DNA of 33,098 bases from Thiorhodococcus mannitoliphagus (GTDB lineage Bacteria; Pseudomonadota; Gammaproteobacteria; Chromatiales; Chromatiaceae), in contig NZ_JAAIJR010000059.1 of the NCBI RefSeq assembly GCF_010915725.1, positions 1-33,098 on the forward strand. Reading direction: 5' to 3'. Made by a program: the position numbers and the translations under genes. Position 1 is the first letter of the stretch. Every line of letters starts with the position of its first letter. The notes beneath the pieces are model-generated. The model searched no databases. It had not been told where the DNA came from and saw nothing but the letters and a program-made list of their open reading frames with translations. Positions 1 through 7,926 of this stretch are shown in pieces.

Positions 1-119
1 AATTCTTTTATCCCCCCTTTTTTTACCGGGGGGGGGTCCCTCCCCTTTTCGCCCCAAATTTCGGGGTTTGGGGGGCCGGGGCCGGGGCCCGTTACACCCC
101 CCCGGGGGGCGGCATGGCG
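1..119. other. Homopolymer-rich, probably low-quality contig end
   Basis: This stretch is dominated by runs of C, G and T (for example nine to ten consecutive G near 28-37 and long C/G blocks at 95-110), unlike anything else in the window. No gene is visible. Inflated homopolymers are typical of a poorly supported assembly end. The segment at 107-118 (GGGCGGCATGGC) matches part of the dispersed element seen at 4814-4921, so this may be a garbled further copy; that is only an inference. Confidence 0.5.
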
Positions 120-134
120 GCCCGCCGCGCGGGC
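120..134 (-). terminator. Short GC hairpin downstream of amtB
   Basis: A perfect six-base-pair stem (GCCCGC / GCGGGC, three-base loop) lies 11 bases after the amtB stop codon. It has no T-run on the minus strand, so intrinsic termination is only possible, not shown. The adjoining bases may be unreliable. Confidence 0.25.
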
Positions 135-145
135 TTGGTGCGAGC

Positions 146-1450
146 TTAGAGGATGTAGCCGCGCTCGTCGTGTTGGGAGATGTCCAGACCTTCGGTCTCC
201 TGCTCTTCCGTGACACGCAGACCGATGGTGGCCTTCAGGATGAGTAGGATGACGAGGCTGACGCCGCCGCTGTAGATCAGGGTGGCCAGGACGGAGATGA
301 CCTGGACCCAGACCTGAGAGCCCATGGTCATGCCGTCGGCCAGTCCAGCACCGCCGAGGCTGGCGTCGGCGAAGACGCCGGTGAGGATGGCGCCGACGAC
401 ACCCGCCACGCCATGCACGCCCCAGACATCGAGCGAGTCGTCATAGCCGAGCCAGTGCTTGACCTTGGTCGAGGCGATGAAGGCGAAGAGCGCACCGGCG
501 AAGCCGATGGCGAGGGCGCCCATGGGGCCAGCGGTGCCAGAGGCTGGCGTGATGGCAACCAGACCGGCGACGGCGCCAGTGGCGATACCCAGGACGGACG
601 GCTTGCCGTGGTTGATCCACTCCGCGAACATCCAGGTCAGTGCCGCGGCGGCGGTGGCGAGCTGAGTGACGGTCATCGCCATGCCTGCGGTGCCGTCGGC
701 GGCGAGTTCGGAGCCCGCGTTGAAGCCGAACCAGCCAACCCACAGCATGGATGCGCCCATGACGGTCAGGCCCAGATTGTGCGGCGGCATGGCCGTGCCC
801 GGATAGCCTTTGCGCTTGCCGAGGACCAGGGCCGCCATGAGGGCCGCGATGCCCGCGTTGATGTGCACCACGGTGCCGCCGGCGAAGTCCAGGGCGCCCT
901 TTTCGGCGATCCAGCCGCCGCCCCAGACCCAGTGCCAGATCGGGACATAGACCAGGGTCAGCCAGAGTGTCATGAAGATCAGCATGGCGGAGAACTTCAT
1001 GCGCTCCGCAAAGGCGCCAACGATGAGCGCGGGGGTGATGATCGCAAAGGTCATCTGGAAGGTCATGAAGAGGGACTCTGGAATGGTCCCGCTAAGGGAG
1101 TCGACGGTCACGCCGGACAGGAAGAGCTTGTCGAAGCCGCCGATAAAGCCGTTCATGGGCCCTTCCGTTGCGGCGAGGCTGTAGCCGTAGACGGCCCAGA
1201 GGATGCTCATGACGCCGGTGATGGCGAAGCACTGCATGAGCACGGAGAGGACGTTCTTCGAGCGGACGAGGCCGGCATAGAAGAGCGACAGGCCCGGGAT
1301 GGTCATGAAGAGCACCAGCGCGGTCGCGGTCAGCATCCACGCTGTATCGCCAGAACTGAGCGCGGGCTCGTCCTGAGCCGCTACCAGCGCGGGTAGGCAG
1401 AGCAGCGAGGCCGCTAGCAGCGGCTGCAATAGGTTGCGGATCGATTTCAC
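146..1450 (-). CDS. amtB: Ammonium transporter AmtB
   Basis: Inner-membrane ammonium channel of the Amt/MEP/Rh family, 434 residues. The GTG start at 1450 is preferred over the in-frame ATG at 1483: it has a GGAG ribosome site just upstream, leaves a signal peptide (MKSIRNLLQPLL..., cleavage near AAQDEP) at the N-terminus and avoids overlap with glnK. After the signal come about eleven hydrophobic segments. The two pore histidines are present, one in the TVVHINAG segment and the other in the later DVWGVHGVAG segment. The soluble C-terminal tail (LRVTEEQETEGLDISQHDE) is the usual docking region for PII. The gene follows glnK by 22 bases, the classic glnK-amtB operon, so GlnK is expected to block the channel under nitrogen sufficiency. 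Confidence 0.96.
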   Translation of the reverse strand: MKSIRNLLQPLLAASLLCLPALVAAQDEPALSSGDTAWMLTATALVLFMTIPGLSLFYAGLVRSKNVLSVLMQCFAITGVMSILWAVYGYSLAATEGPMNGFIGGFDKLFLSGVTVDSLSGTIPESLFMTFQMTFAIITPALIVGAFAERMKFSAMLIFMTLWLTLVYVPIWHWVWGGGWIAEKGALDFAGGTVVHINAGIAALMAALVLGKRKGYPGTAMPPHNLGLTVMGASMLWVGWFGFNAGSELAADGTAGMAMTVTQLATAAAALTWMFAEWINHGKPSVLGIATGAVAGLVAITPASGTAGPMGALAIGFAGALFAFIASTKVKHWLGYDDSLDVWGVHGVAGVVGAILTGVFADASLGGAGLADGMTMGSQVWVQVISVLATLIYSGGVSLVILLILKATIGLRVTEEQETEGLDISQHDERGYIL

Positions 1451-1472
1451 CGTTAACTTCTCCAGGGCTGAG

Positions 1473-1889
<417 letters not shown>

Positions 1890-2612
1890 TCAGAACTCTT
1901 TGTTCCAACCGATCCAGAGCTTGGGGTCTTCGTCGTAGGTGTCGCGAAGGATCTGGTCGTAGTTGAAGCTGAAGGTGCCGAACTCGCCGGCCTCGCGGCT
2001 GATCGAGGCGCCCACGTGACCGTAGTCGTTGCCACCGTCGTTGTAGCGGAAGTCGTAGTAGCCGCCGCGGATGTTCAGGCCGAGGTCGTAGGGCAGCGCG
2101 AAGTCGAGGGCGGCGTTGTAGTAAAGGTCGCCCTGGATGAACATGGCCTGGCCGTTGGCGACGCCTGGGGCGTCGTCGGCTTGGCCGTAGACGGTGTAGG
2201 AGACGCCGGCCGTCAGCCACTTGTAGGTTGCGCTGGCGCCGATCTCGGAGAAGTCTAAGTCGCGGCCATCCGGGTAGGCGTAGTAGATGACGCTCAGGTC
2301 ATAGCTGAAGTCGTCATTGACGGCACCGCCGAAGCCGGCGTAGAGATCCCACTCGTAGTTGGTGCCGTCGCCGAAGTCGACGTTGGAGAGCCAGGTGCCG
2401 GCGGAGAAGCCGCTGTCGTGGCCATAGTCGATACCGCCCTGAACAGCGGGCTGATTGTCGGTCTGGGTCTGGCCGCGCCAGATGTAGTTGCTGACGACGC
2501 CGAGGTTGGCACTGATCGCGTTCGGGCCTTCTGCGGCCGCGGTCTGCCATGCGCCCGCACCCATTGAAATGGCGCCGACGGCCAGGATGGCGCTGATGCG
2601 TTGTGCTTTCAT
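1890..2612 (-). CDS. TorF family putative porin
   Basis: Predicted outer-membrane beta-barrel of 240 residues belonging to the TorF-like conserved family (gcw_chp type), often found next to glnK-amtB in gammaproteobacteria. The start at 2612 has a GAGAGGAA ribosome site; the in-frame ATG at 2639 would add nine residues in front of the signal peptide. Residues 1-27 form a signal peptide (MKAQRISAILAVGAISMG...AAAEG). The mature part begins ISANLGVVSNYIWRGQTQT, the family's hallmark, and continues as alternating aromatic/polar strands ending in a terminal Phe (WNKEF), typical of outer-membrane insertion. It is 78 bases upstream of glnK on the same strand, so the three genes may be one nitrogen-responsive transcript. 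Its substrate is unknown. Confidence 0.85.
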   Translation of the reverse strand: MKAQRISAILAVGAISMGAGAWQTAAAEGPNAISANLGVVSNYIWRGQTQTDNQPAVQGGIDYGHDSGFSAGTWLSNVDFGDGTNYEWDLYAGFGGAVNDDFSYDLSVIYYAYPDGRDLDFSEIGASATYKWLTAGVSYTVYGQADDAPGVANGQAMFIQGDLYYNAALDFALPYDLGLNIRGGYYDFRYNDGGNDYGHVGASISREAGEFGTFSFNYDQILRDTYDEDPKLWIGWNKEF

Positions 2613-2864
2613 CGTTGGATTCCTCTCGGTTCCGGACATGTTTAAGAAGTTTTTTTGAGCCTGCTCGGCGCCCGGAATCTAGCCGGCGGCCCGGGGTGAA
2701 GTACCGTCGCAACCTGCATGTAATATGCCAGTAAGGCGGCGGCGTACTGATTGCGACGTTTTTCAGCCTCATGTGCCAAAGTTGCCACAGCGGTTTGCCC
2801 TAAATTGATGCGCGCTTATCGTTCTTCCTGATCTGGCGCACTTTTTTGGTGCATTGCCTTGCGC

Positions 2865-2892
2865 AGACGTTCTGAGCTAGCGCGCCTATAAT
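2865..2892 (+). promoter_or_regulatory. Possible sigma-70 promoter for ubiK-comM
   Basis: A perfect -10 hexamer TATAAT lies at 2887-2892, within the 404-base gap between the divergent porin and ubiK genes. The hexamer 16 bases upstream (AGACGT) is a poor -35. Nothing else in this gap could be identified as a gene. Confidence 0.35.
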
Positions 2893-3016
2893 GCTCAGCC
2901 AACATCGGGAGGGCCGGGGCAGTCGGTGGCTCGATTGGGCCGCCCGTCAAGACGCTCCCGGCGGTCTCGCGCTCCTAATCTTTAAGATCATTCTGGCCCT
3001 TTTGTAGAGGTATCCC

Positions 3017-3283
3017 ATGCTCGACCCGAAACACTTCGACGATCTCGTGCAGCGTCTGTCCTCGGCCATGCCGAAGGGGATTCAGGTGTTGCAGGAAGAC
3101 ATCAACAAGAACCTACGTGCCTCGCTCGAGGCGGGGCTGTCCCGGCTGGATCTGGTGACCCGGGAGGAGTTCGATGTGCAGTCCGCCGTGCTGGCGCGCA
3201 CGCGCGAGAAGCTTGCTGCCGTGGAGGCCCAGGTCGCGGAGCTGGAGCGAGCGCTGGATGCCGGCGGCGTCGCGAGCGAATAG
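3017..3283 (+). CDS. ubiK: Ubiquinone biosynthesis accessory factor UbiK
   Basis: Small helical protein of 88 residues of the UbiK/YqiC (BMFP) family. It is an assembly factor for ubiquinone synthesis that associates with UbiJ and the membrane in aerobic and low-oxygen growth. The sequence shows the family N-terminus (MLDPKHFDDLVQRLSSAMP), a central amphipathic stretch (LQEDINKNLRASLEAGLSRL) and a C-terminal coiled coil (about residues 55-82) that drives trimerisation. An AGAGG ribosome site precedes the ATG. The next gene, comM, starts 15 bases after the stop; this ubiK-comM pair beside glnK-amtB is a recurrent gammaproteobacterial arrangement. Confidence 0.9.
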   Translation: MLDPKHFDDLVQRLSSAMPKGIQVLQEDINKNLRASLEAGLSRLDLVTREEFDVQSAVLARTREKLAAVEAQVAELERALDAGGVASE

Positions 3284-3298
3284 ACGCTTGGTGCCGGG

Positions 3299-4819
3299 GT
3301 GGCGCTCTGCATTCTTCACAGTCGGGCGCGCGTTGGCATCCACGCCCCACCAGTCACCGTAGAGGTCCATCTGTCCGGCGGCCTGCCGGCGCTCTCGATC
3401 GTCGGCCTGCCGGAGATGGCGGTGAAAGAGAGCAAGGACCGCGTGCGCGGCGCGCTCCTGAACAGCCGCTTCCGCTTCCCGGACGGCCGAGTCACCATCA
3501 ATCTGGCGCCCGCCGACCTGCCTAAGGAAGGGGGGCGCTTCGATCTTCCGATCGCGCTCGGCATTCTCGGCGCCTCGGGACAGGTCGCACCGCAGGCGCT
3601 CGGTGGCTGTGAACTGATCGGTGAGCTTGCGCTCTCGGGTCAGCTGCGGCCTGTTCGAGGTGTCCTGCCAATCGCCCTGGCGGCGCGTGATGCCGGCCGC
3701 GCGCTCATCCTGCCGCAGGAGAACGCGGACGAAGCGGTGGCGGTCTCCGGCCTGGCGGTGCACGCGGCGGGGCATCTGATGGAGGTGTGCGAGCACCTGA
3801 GCGGCACCAACCCGCTGCCTGCCCACCTGTCGGCGCAGATCGGCGAGACCCAGCCCGATTACCCTGATCTGGCCGAGGTGCGCGGCCAAGAGCAGGCGAA
3901 GCGCGCCTTGGAGGTTGCCGCAGCTGGCGGACATAGTTTCTTGCTGATGGGGCCGCCAGGGACGGGTAAGTCGATGCTTGCCAACCGTCTGCCAGGTCTG
4001 CTGCCGCCCTTGAGCGAGGCCGAGGCGATCGAGACGGCGGCCATCCGCTCCGTCTCCGGGCATGAGGCCTTCGATCCGCTGCGCTGGCGAGTGCGGCCTT
4101 TCCGTGCCCCCCACCATACGGCGTCCGGCGTCGCCCTGGTTGGCGGGGGAAGCAATCCCATGCCGGGCGAGATCTCTCTGGCGAGCAATGGGGTTCTTTT
4201 TCTCGATGAACTCCCGGAATTCGATCGTCGGGTGCTGGAGGTGCTGCGTGAGCCGCTCGAATCCGGTGAGATTCACATCTCGCGGGCGGCGCGCCAGGCC
4301 TGTTTCCCTGCGCGCTTCCAGCTGGCCGCGGCCATGAATCCTTGCCCCTGCGGCTATCTCGGCGACAGCAGTGGACGCTGCCGCTGTACGGCCGAGCAGA
4401 TCGCGCGCTATCGGGGGCGCATCTCGGGGCCCTTGCTGGATCGCATCGATATGCACGTGGAGGTGCCGCGATTGGATGCCGCGCGATTTGCGGCCCCGGC
4501 CTCGGGCGAGGTAGAAAGCTCGGCTGAGGTTCGCGAGCGTGTCATGCGCGCCCGTGCGCGCCAGCATCGCCGGGCGGAGAAGGTCAACAGTGCGCTGACC
4601 CCGCGCGAGATCGATCTGCATTGCGCCCTTGATGACGCCGGGCGGCAGTTGATGGAGCGGGCGCTGTCCCGTCTCGCGCTGTCCGCGCGCGCCTATCATC
4701 GAATTCTGAAAGTGGCACGCACCATCGCCGATCTGCAGGGCTCAGAGGTCATCCAAAGGATTCATCTCAGTGAGGCTATCGGCTATCGTCGTCTGGATCG
4801 TGGTTCGCAGACGCCTTAG
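3299..4819 (+). CDS. comM: YifB/ComM family Mg-chelatase-like AAA+ ATPase
   Basis: Protein of 506 residues of the YifB/ComM family. ComM is a hexameric helicase promoting branch migration of recombining DNA during natural transformation; the role is taken from the family. The GTG start at 3299 gives the expected N-terminus (MALCILHSRARVGIHAPPV). An N-terminal Lon-like fold (about 20-140) is followed by the Mg-chelatase AAA+ domain with Walker A GPPGTGKS near residue 218 and Walker B VLFLDELPEF near 298. A cysteine cluster (CPCGYLGDSSGRCRC, near 348) and the C-terminal domain (about 410-500) complete the usual layout. It follows ubiK by 15 bases. The stop codon lies inside the end of a dispersed repeat, so the last few residues may have been altered by an insertion. 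Confidence 0.93.
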   Translation: MALCILHSRARVGIHAPPVTVEVHLSGGLPALSIVGLPEMAVKESKDRVRGALLNSRFRFPDGRVTINLAPADLPKEGGRFDLPIALGILGASGQVAPQALGGCELIGELALSGQLRPVRGVLPIALAARDAGRALILPQENADEAVAVSGLAVHAAGHLMEVCEHLSGTNPLPAHLSAQIGETQPDYPDLAEVRGQEQAKRALEVAAAGGHSFLLMGPPGTGKSMLANRLPGLLPPLSEAEAIETAAIRSVSGHEAFDPLRWRVRPFRAPHHTASGVALVGGGSNPMPGEISLASNGVLFLDELPEFDRRVLEVLREPLESGEIHISRAARQACFPARFQLAAAMNPCPCGYLGDSSGRCRCTAEQIARYRGRISGPLLDRIDMHVEVPRLDAARFAAPASGEVESSAEVRERVMRARARQHRRAEKVNSALTPREIDLHCALDDAGRQLMERALSRLALSARAYHRILKVARTIADLQGSEVIQRIHLSEAIGYRRLDRGSQTP

Positions 4820-4921
4820 GAACTGTCCATCAACAACTTCCCCCCTTTCGCAAAGGGGGGCTAGGGGGGATTTCGGGCGGCATGGCTCGCATCGGGAAAC
4901 AATTTATGGACACGTTCTTAG
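4814..4921 (+). repeat. Dispersed ~107-bp palindromic element, copy 1
   Basis: First of three related non-coding elements (others at 7741-7848 and 22361-22469). Imperfect terminal inverted repeats of about 27 bases (left CTTAGGAACTGTCCATCAA, right end reading inward CTAAGAACGTGTCCATAAA) flank a central hairpin CCCCCCTTTCGCAAAGGGGGG region at 4841-4860, followed by CTAGGGGGGATTTCGGGCGG. The left end overlaps the comM stop codon. The size, the inverted termini and the absence of any open frame fit a MITE-like element; the hairpin could also help end the comM transcript. Confidence 0.8.
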
Positions 4922-4975
4922 TCTGGGTCGCAACGCCTGCCCGACCTCCTCTGCCAAATTTTCCGGTCAATCGAG

Positions 4976-6877
4976 ATGCTGCAACTTCAAGACTTGAGCC
5001 TCAGGCGCGGCCCAAACCTTCTGCTCGAAGGGGCCTCGCTCACCATCTACCCGGGCCAGAAGGGCGGGTTGGTAGGGGCGAACGGATGCGGTAAGTCAAG
5101 CCTGATCGCGGTGCTTCTGGGCGAGCTGCATGCCGACACCGGCGAGGTGCGGATTCCGCCGTCCTGGGAGGTTGCGCATGTCGCCCAGCACACCCCGGAC
5201 ACCCATCGCTCCGCCATGGACTTCGTGCTGGACGGTGACCGCGAGCTGCGCCAGATCGAAGCGGAACTGGCACAGGCCGATGCGGCCGGTGACGGTCTGC
5301 GCCACGCCGACCTCCTGGGTCGCTTCGAGCACATCGATGGCTATGGTGCGCAGAGCCGTGCCGCCAAGTTGCTCCACGGCCTAGGGTTCAAGCCGGGCGA
5401 TGAAGCGCGGCCCGTCAACAGCTACTCTGGCGGTTGGCGCATGCGGCTCGCCCTGGCTCGCACCCTCATGTGTAGGTCGGATCTGCTGCTGCTGGATGAG
5501 CCGACCAACCACCTGGATCTGGACGCCGTCATTTGGCTCGAGGGTTGGCTCAAGGCCTATCCAGGGACGCTCATTCTCATTTCGCATGATCGTGACTTCC
5601 TGGATGCGGTGGCCACGCACATCCTGCACTTGGAGCGTAGGGGCTTGACGCTCTATCAGGGCAGCTATTCCGCCTTCGAGCGTCAGCGTGCCGAGCGACT
5701 GGCTCAGCAGCAGGCCGCTTACGTCCGCCAGCAGCGCGAGATCGCGCACATTCACGGCTTCGTGGAGCGCTTTCGCGCCAAGGCGACCAAGGCGCGTCAG
5801 GCGCAGAGCCGTCTCAAGGCGCTGGAGCGCATGGAGTTGATCGCGCCCGCGCACATCGATTCACCCTTCCGTTTCAGTTTCGAATCGGCCGAGCACCTGC
5901 CGCGGCCCTTGCTGCGCTTGGATGAGGCCGCTGCGGGCTACGGCGACGTCTCGATTCTCACCGGGGTTGGCCTGAGTCTGAATCCGGGTGACCGCATCGG
6001 CCTCCTGGGCCGCAATGGGGCAGGCAAGTCGACCCTGATCAAGGTGCTGGCGGCCGAACTCGATCTGCAGGCTGGCCGTTGTGAGCGTGCGCAGGATCTG
6101 AGGGTTGGCTACTTCGCCCAGCATCAGGTCGACCAGCTGCGCCTGGAGGACTCGCCGCTCGAGCATCTGCGGCGGTTGGATCCGAACGCGAGCGAGCAGG
6201 CGTTGCGCAACTATCTGGGCGGTTTCGACTTCGTGGGCGACCGCGCCCTGGAGCCGGTGGCGCCGCTCTCCGGTGGCGAGAAGGCGCGGCTGGTGCTCGC
6301 GCTCATCATCCGTCAGCGTCCGAGTCTGCTCCTGCTCGACGAGCCGACGAACCACCTGGACCTCGAGATGCGCCACGCCCTGAGCGAGGCGCTCCAAGGC
6401 TTCGAGGGTGCCCTGGTACTGGTCTCGCACGACCGCCACCTCCTGAGGGTCACGAGCGATACGCTCCTGCTGGTGCACGATGGCGCAGTCGAGCCCTTCG
6501 ATGGGGATCTGGAAGACTATCCCGCCTGGCTTGCACGCACTGATCCGAGCGCGACGAGCGAGGCTGCCGGCGCGCCCCAGCGGGAGGTGGTCGATCGCAA
6601 GGAGCAGCGCAGGCTGGCGGCTGAGGCGCGCAAGGCGTTGCAGCCGCTGAAGCGGCGCGAGAAACAGCTGGAGCAACGACTCGCCACCCTGAGCGAGCGG
6701 CGGGCGAGTCTGGAGCAAGCGCTGGCCGCGCCGGATCTCTACGAGCCCGAGGCCAAGGAGCGGCTCCTTGCACTGCTGTCCGAGCAGCGCGAGGTTGGCG
6801 CCGAGCTGGAAGCGGTGGAGTCGGACTGGCTCGAGGTGAGCGAGGCCATCGAGCTGGCGGAGGCATCTGGCGCATGA
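4976..6877 (+). CDS. ABC-F family ATPase (YheS/Uup type)
   Basis: Soluble twin-ATPase of 633 residues; ABC-F proteins lack membrane domains and act on the ribosome. First cassette: Walker A GANGCGKSS at about 34-42, signature YSGGWRMRLALA near 148, Walker B LLLLDEPTNHLD near 170. The interdomain linker, about 235-290, is basic and helical (RFRAKATKARQAQSRLKALERM), the P-site tRNA-interacting motif of the family. Second cassette: Walker A GRNGAGKST near 345, LSGGEKARLVLAL near 431, LLLLDEPTNHLDLE near 451. Residues about 545-630 form a charged coiled-coil tail. All ATPase motifs look intact. The organisation favours YheS over Uup or EttA. The next gene starts 13 bases downstream. Confidence 0.9.
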   Translation: MLQLQDLSLRRGPNLLLEGASLTIYPGQKGGLVGANGCGKSSLIAVLLGELHADTGEVRIPPSWEVAHVAQHTPDTHRSAMDFVLDGDRELRQIEAELAQADAAGDGLRHADLLGRFEHIDGYGAQSRAAKLLHGLGFKPGDEARPVNSYSGGWRMRLALARTLMCRSDLLLLDEPTNHLDLDAVIWLEGWLKAYPGTLILISHDRDFLDAVATHILHLERRGLTLYQGSYSAFERQRAERLAQQQAAYVRQQREIAHIHGFVERFRAKATKARQAQSRLKALERMELIAPAHIDSPFRFSFESAEHLPRPLLRLDEAAAGYGDVSILTGVGLSLNPGDRIGLLGRNGAGKSTLIKVLAAELDLQAGRCERAQDLRVGYFAQHQVDQLRLEDSPLEHLRRLDPNASEQALRNYLGGFDFVGDRALEPVAPLSGGEKARLVLALIIRQRPSLLLLDEPTNHLDLEMRHALSEALQGFEGALVLVSHDRHLLRVTSDTLLLVHDGAVEPFDGDLEDYPAWLARTDPSATSEAAGAPQREVVDRKEQRRLAAEARKALQPLKRREKQLEQRLATLSERRASLEQALAAPDLYEPEAKERLLALLSEQREVGAELEAVESDWLEVSEAIELAEASGA

Positions 6878-6890
6878 GGATCTCACCTCG

Positions 6891-7433
6891 ATGAGGCTTT
6901 TCTCGCATCGGCTGCCTGCTCGCGCGCGCGCTACGGTTGAACGCCTTTGGCGTCGAATGCGGACTCCGACCCTGAAGGTTTTGGCCGCACTGCTGCTTGC
7001 GCTGATGGTTTATGGTATCTGGCCCTATGTCGCCCTCTGGAATCTGCATCTCGCCGTGATGCATGATGACCATGCGGCGCTGGCCGCCATGGTGGACGTC
7101 GATGCGGTTCGCGATGAGATTGCGCATCGGCTGAACAAGGAGTGCGACACCGTGATTGGGGAGCTGTCTGACGCCTTCATCGCATGGCTGGAGACCGGCA
7201 TCCGCCAGGACGGTAAGGATGCCCTGGAGACTCAGGTAACTCTGGGCTGGGTCCAAGATCAACTCATTGCCGCGACGGCCCCTGGGCTGGGGTTTCTGTC
7301 GGCGTTGTCCTACGGCTTCTTTGATAGCCCGGGAGGCTTCATGGTGCGAATGGAGCGGGGCGATGGCACCCCTGTCACGCTGCGGCTGCGGCTGACCGGC
7401 GCGCAATGGCGCGTGACGGCGGTGTACTACTGA
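6891..7433 (+). CDS. DUF2939 domain-containing membrane-anchored protein
   Basis: Protein of 180 residues. After a basic N-terminus (about residues 1-26) comes one membrane segment (VLAALLLALMVYGIWPYVAL, about 27-46). It is followed at once by the DUF2939 pattern, in which a helix pair (LWNLHLAVMHDDHAALAAMVDVDAVRD) resembles a tetratricopeptide-like start. The remainder is predicted periplasmic and ends in a beta-rich segment (VTLRLRLTGAQWRVTAVYY). The biochemical function of the family is unknown. It lies 13 bases after the ABC-F gene and one base before the next gene, so co-transcription is likely. Confidence 0.75.
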   Translation: MRLFSHRLPARARATVERLWRRMRTPTLKVLAALLLALMVYGIWPYVALWNLHLAVMHDDHAALAAMVDVDAVRDEIAHRLNKECDTVIGELSDAFIAWLETGIRQDGKDALETQVTLGWVQDQLIAATAPGLGFLSALSYGFFDSPGGFMVRMERGDGTPVTLRLRLTGAQWRVTAVYY

Positions 7434-7434
7434 G

Positions 7435-7728
7435 ATGGCAGATGCCAAGCTCAAGGCTTCGGCTCGGGCGCGTCAGCTCATTGCCCCCTTGCTTGCGCCG
7501 AGCGAGACGCCATTCAAGGACTATCTGAAGGCGACCGATTACTGCAGCGCTATCATGAGCTATACCAATCTGCAGGAGGACCGCGAGTACATGGCCCAGT
7601 GGCGGGCAGCCTTCGCGGCCCTGATGGTGGCGAGTGACGCTGAGCGCGCTCGGCTGCTGACCCGGCTGCGCGCCGACTTCACTCAGGGCCGCTCGCCCCT
7701 CTCGAGCCTGATGCCCAATCGCCGTTGA
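7435..7728 (+). CDS. Hypothetical 97-residue protein
   Basis: Small soluble, mostly helical protein with no recognised family. The ATG begins one base after the DUF2939 stop, suggesting translational coupling. The sequence is rich in Ala, Leu and Arg (LTRLRADFTQ, SDAERARLLTRL) with no signal peptide, membrane segment or cysteine pair; it has a single Cys in ATDYCSAIMSY. Its length, in-frame fit and codon use like its neighbours favour a real gene. No function is proposed. Confidence 0.6.
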   Translation: MADAKLKASARARQLIAPLLAPSETPFKDYLKATDYCSAIMSYTNLQEDREYMAQWRAAFAALMVASDAERARLLTRLRADFTQGRSPLSSLMPNRR

Positions 7729-7740
7729 GGCCTGTCCCTC

Positions 7741-7848
7741 TTTAGAAAGTGGCCATCAACACCTTCCCCCCTTTCGCAAAGGGGGCCCAGGGGGGATTTC
7801 GGGCCGGATCCTTCGCAGCGGGAAACAATTGATGAGCGCTTTCTTAGC
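7741..7848 (+). repeat. Dispersed ~107-bp palindromic element, copy 2
   Basis: Same element and orientation as 4814-4921, somewhat diverged. Terminal inverted repeats are clear: the left end TTAGAAAGTGGCCATCAAC pairs with the right end TAAGAAAGCGCTCATCAAT read inward. The core again has the C-run, TTTCGCAAA and a G-run, then AGGGGGGATTTCGGGC. It fills most of the gap between the 97-residue gene and glycogen phosphorylase and may affect expression across that junction. Confidence 0.8.
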
Positions 7849-7926
7849 TTGCAAAGCCCCTGATCCGGCGCTGAAGCGAGTATGATTTCGTTGTCTATAT
7901 CGAGCTTACTAAGGAATCCTAGGCGC

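Noticed and set aside
413-1396. Long plus-strand open frame antisense to amtB
   Set aside because: Its product is Gly/Asp/Arg/His-rich with no family resemblance; amtB on the other strand is clear. High GC keeps opposite frames open.
2756-2866. Sigma-54 promoter candidates for the porin-glnK-amtB operon or ubiK (TTGGCAC on minus, TTGGTGC...TTGC on plus)
   Set aside because: The spacing between GG and GC elements is wrong (two bases short or one base long), so neither fits a -24/-12 site.
3113-4699. 528-codon minus-strand open frame opposite comM
   Set aside because: Composition is Arg/Gln/His-rich shadow coding; comM has intact ATPase motifs.
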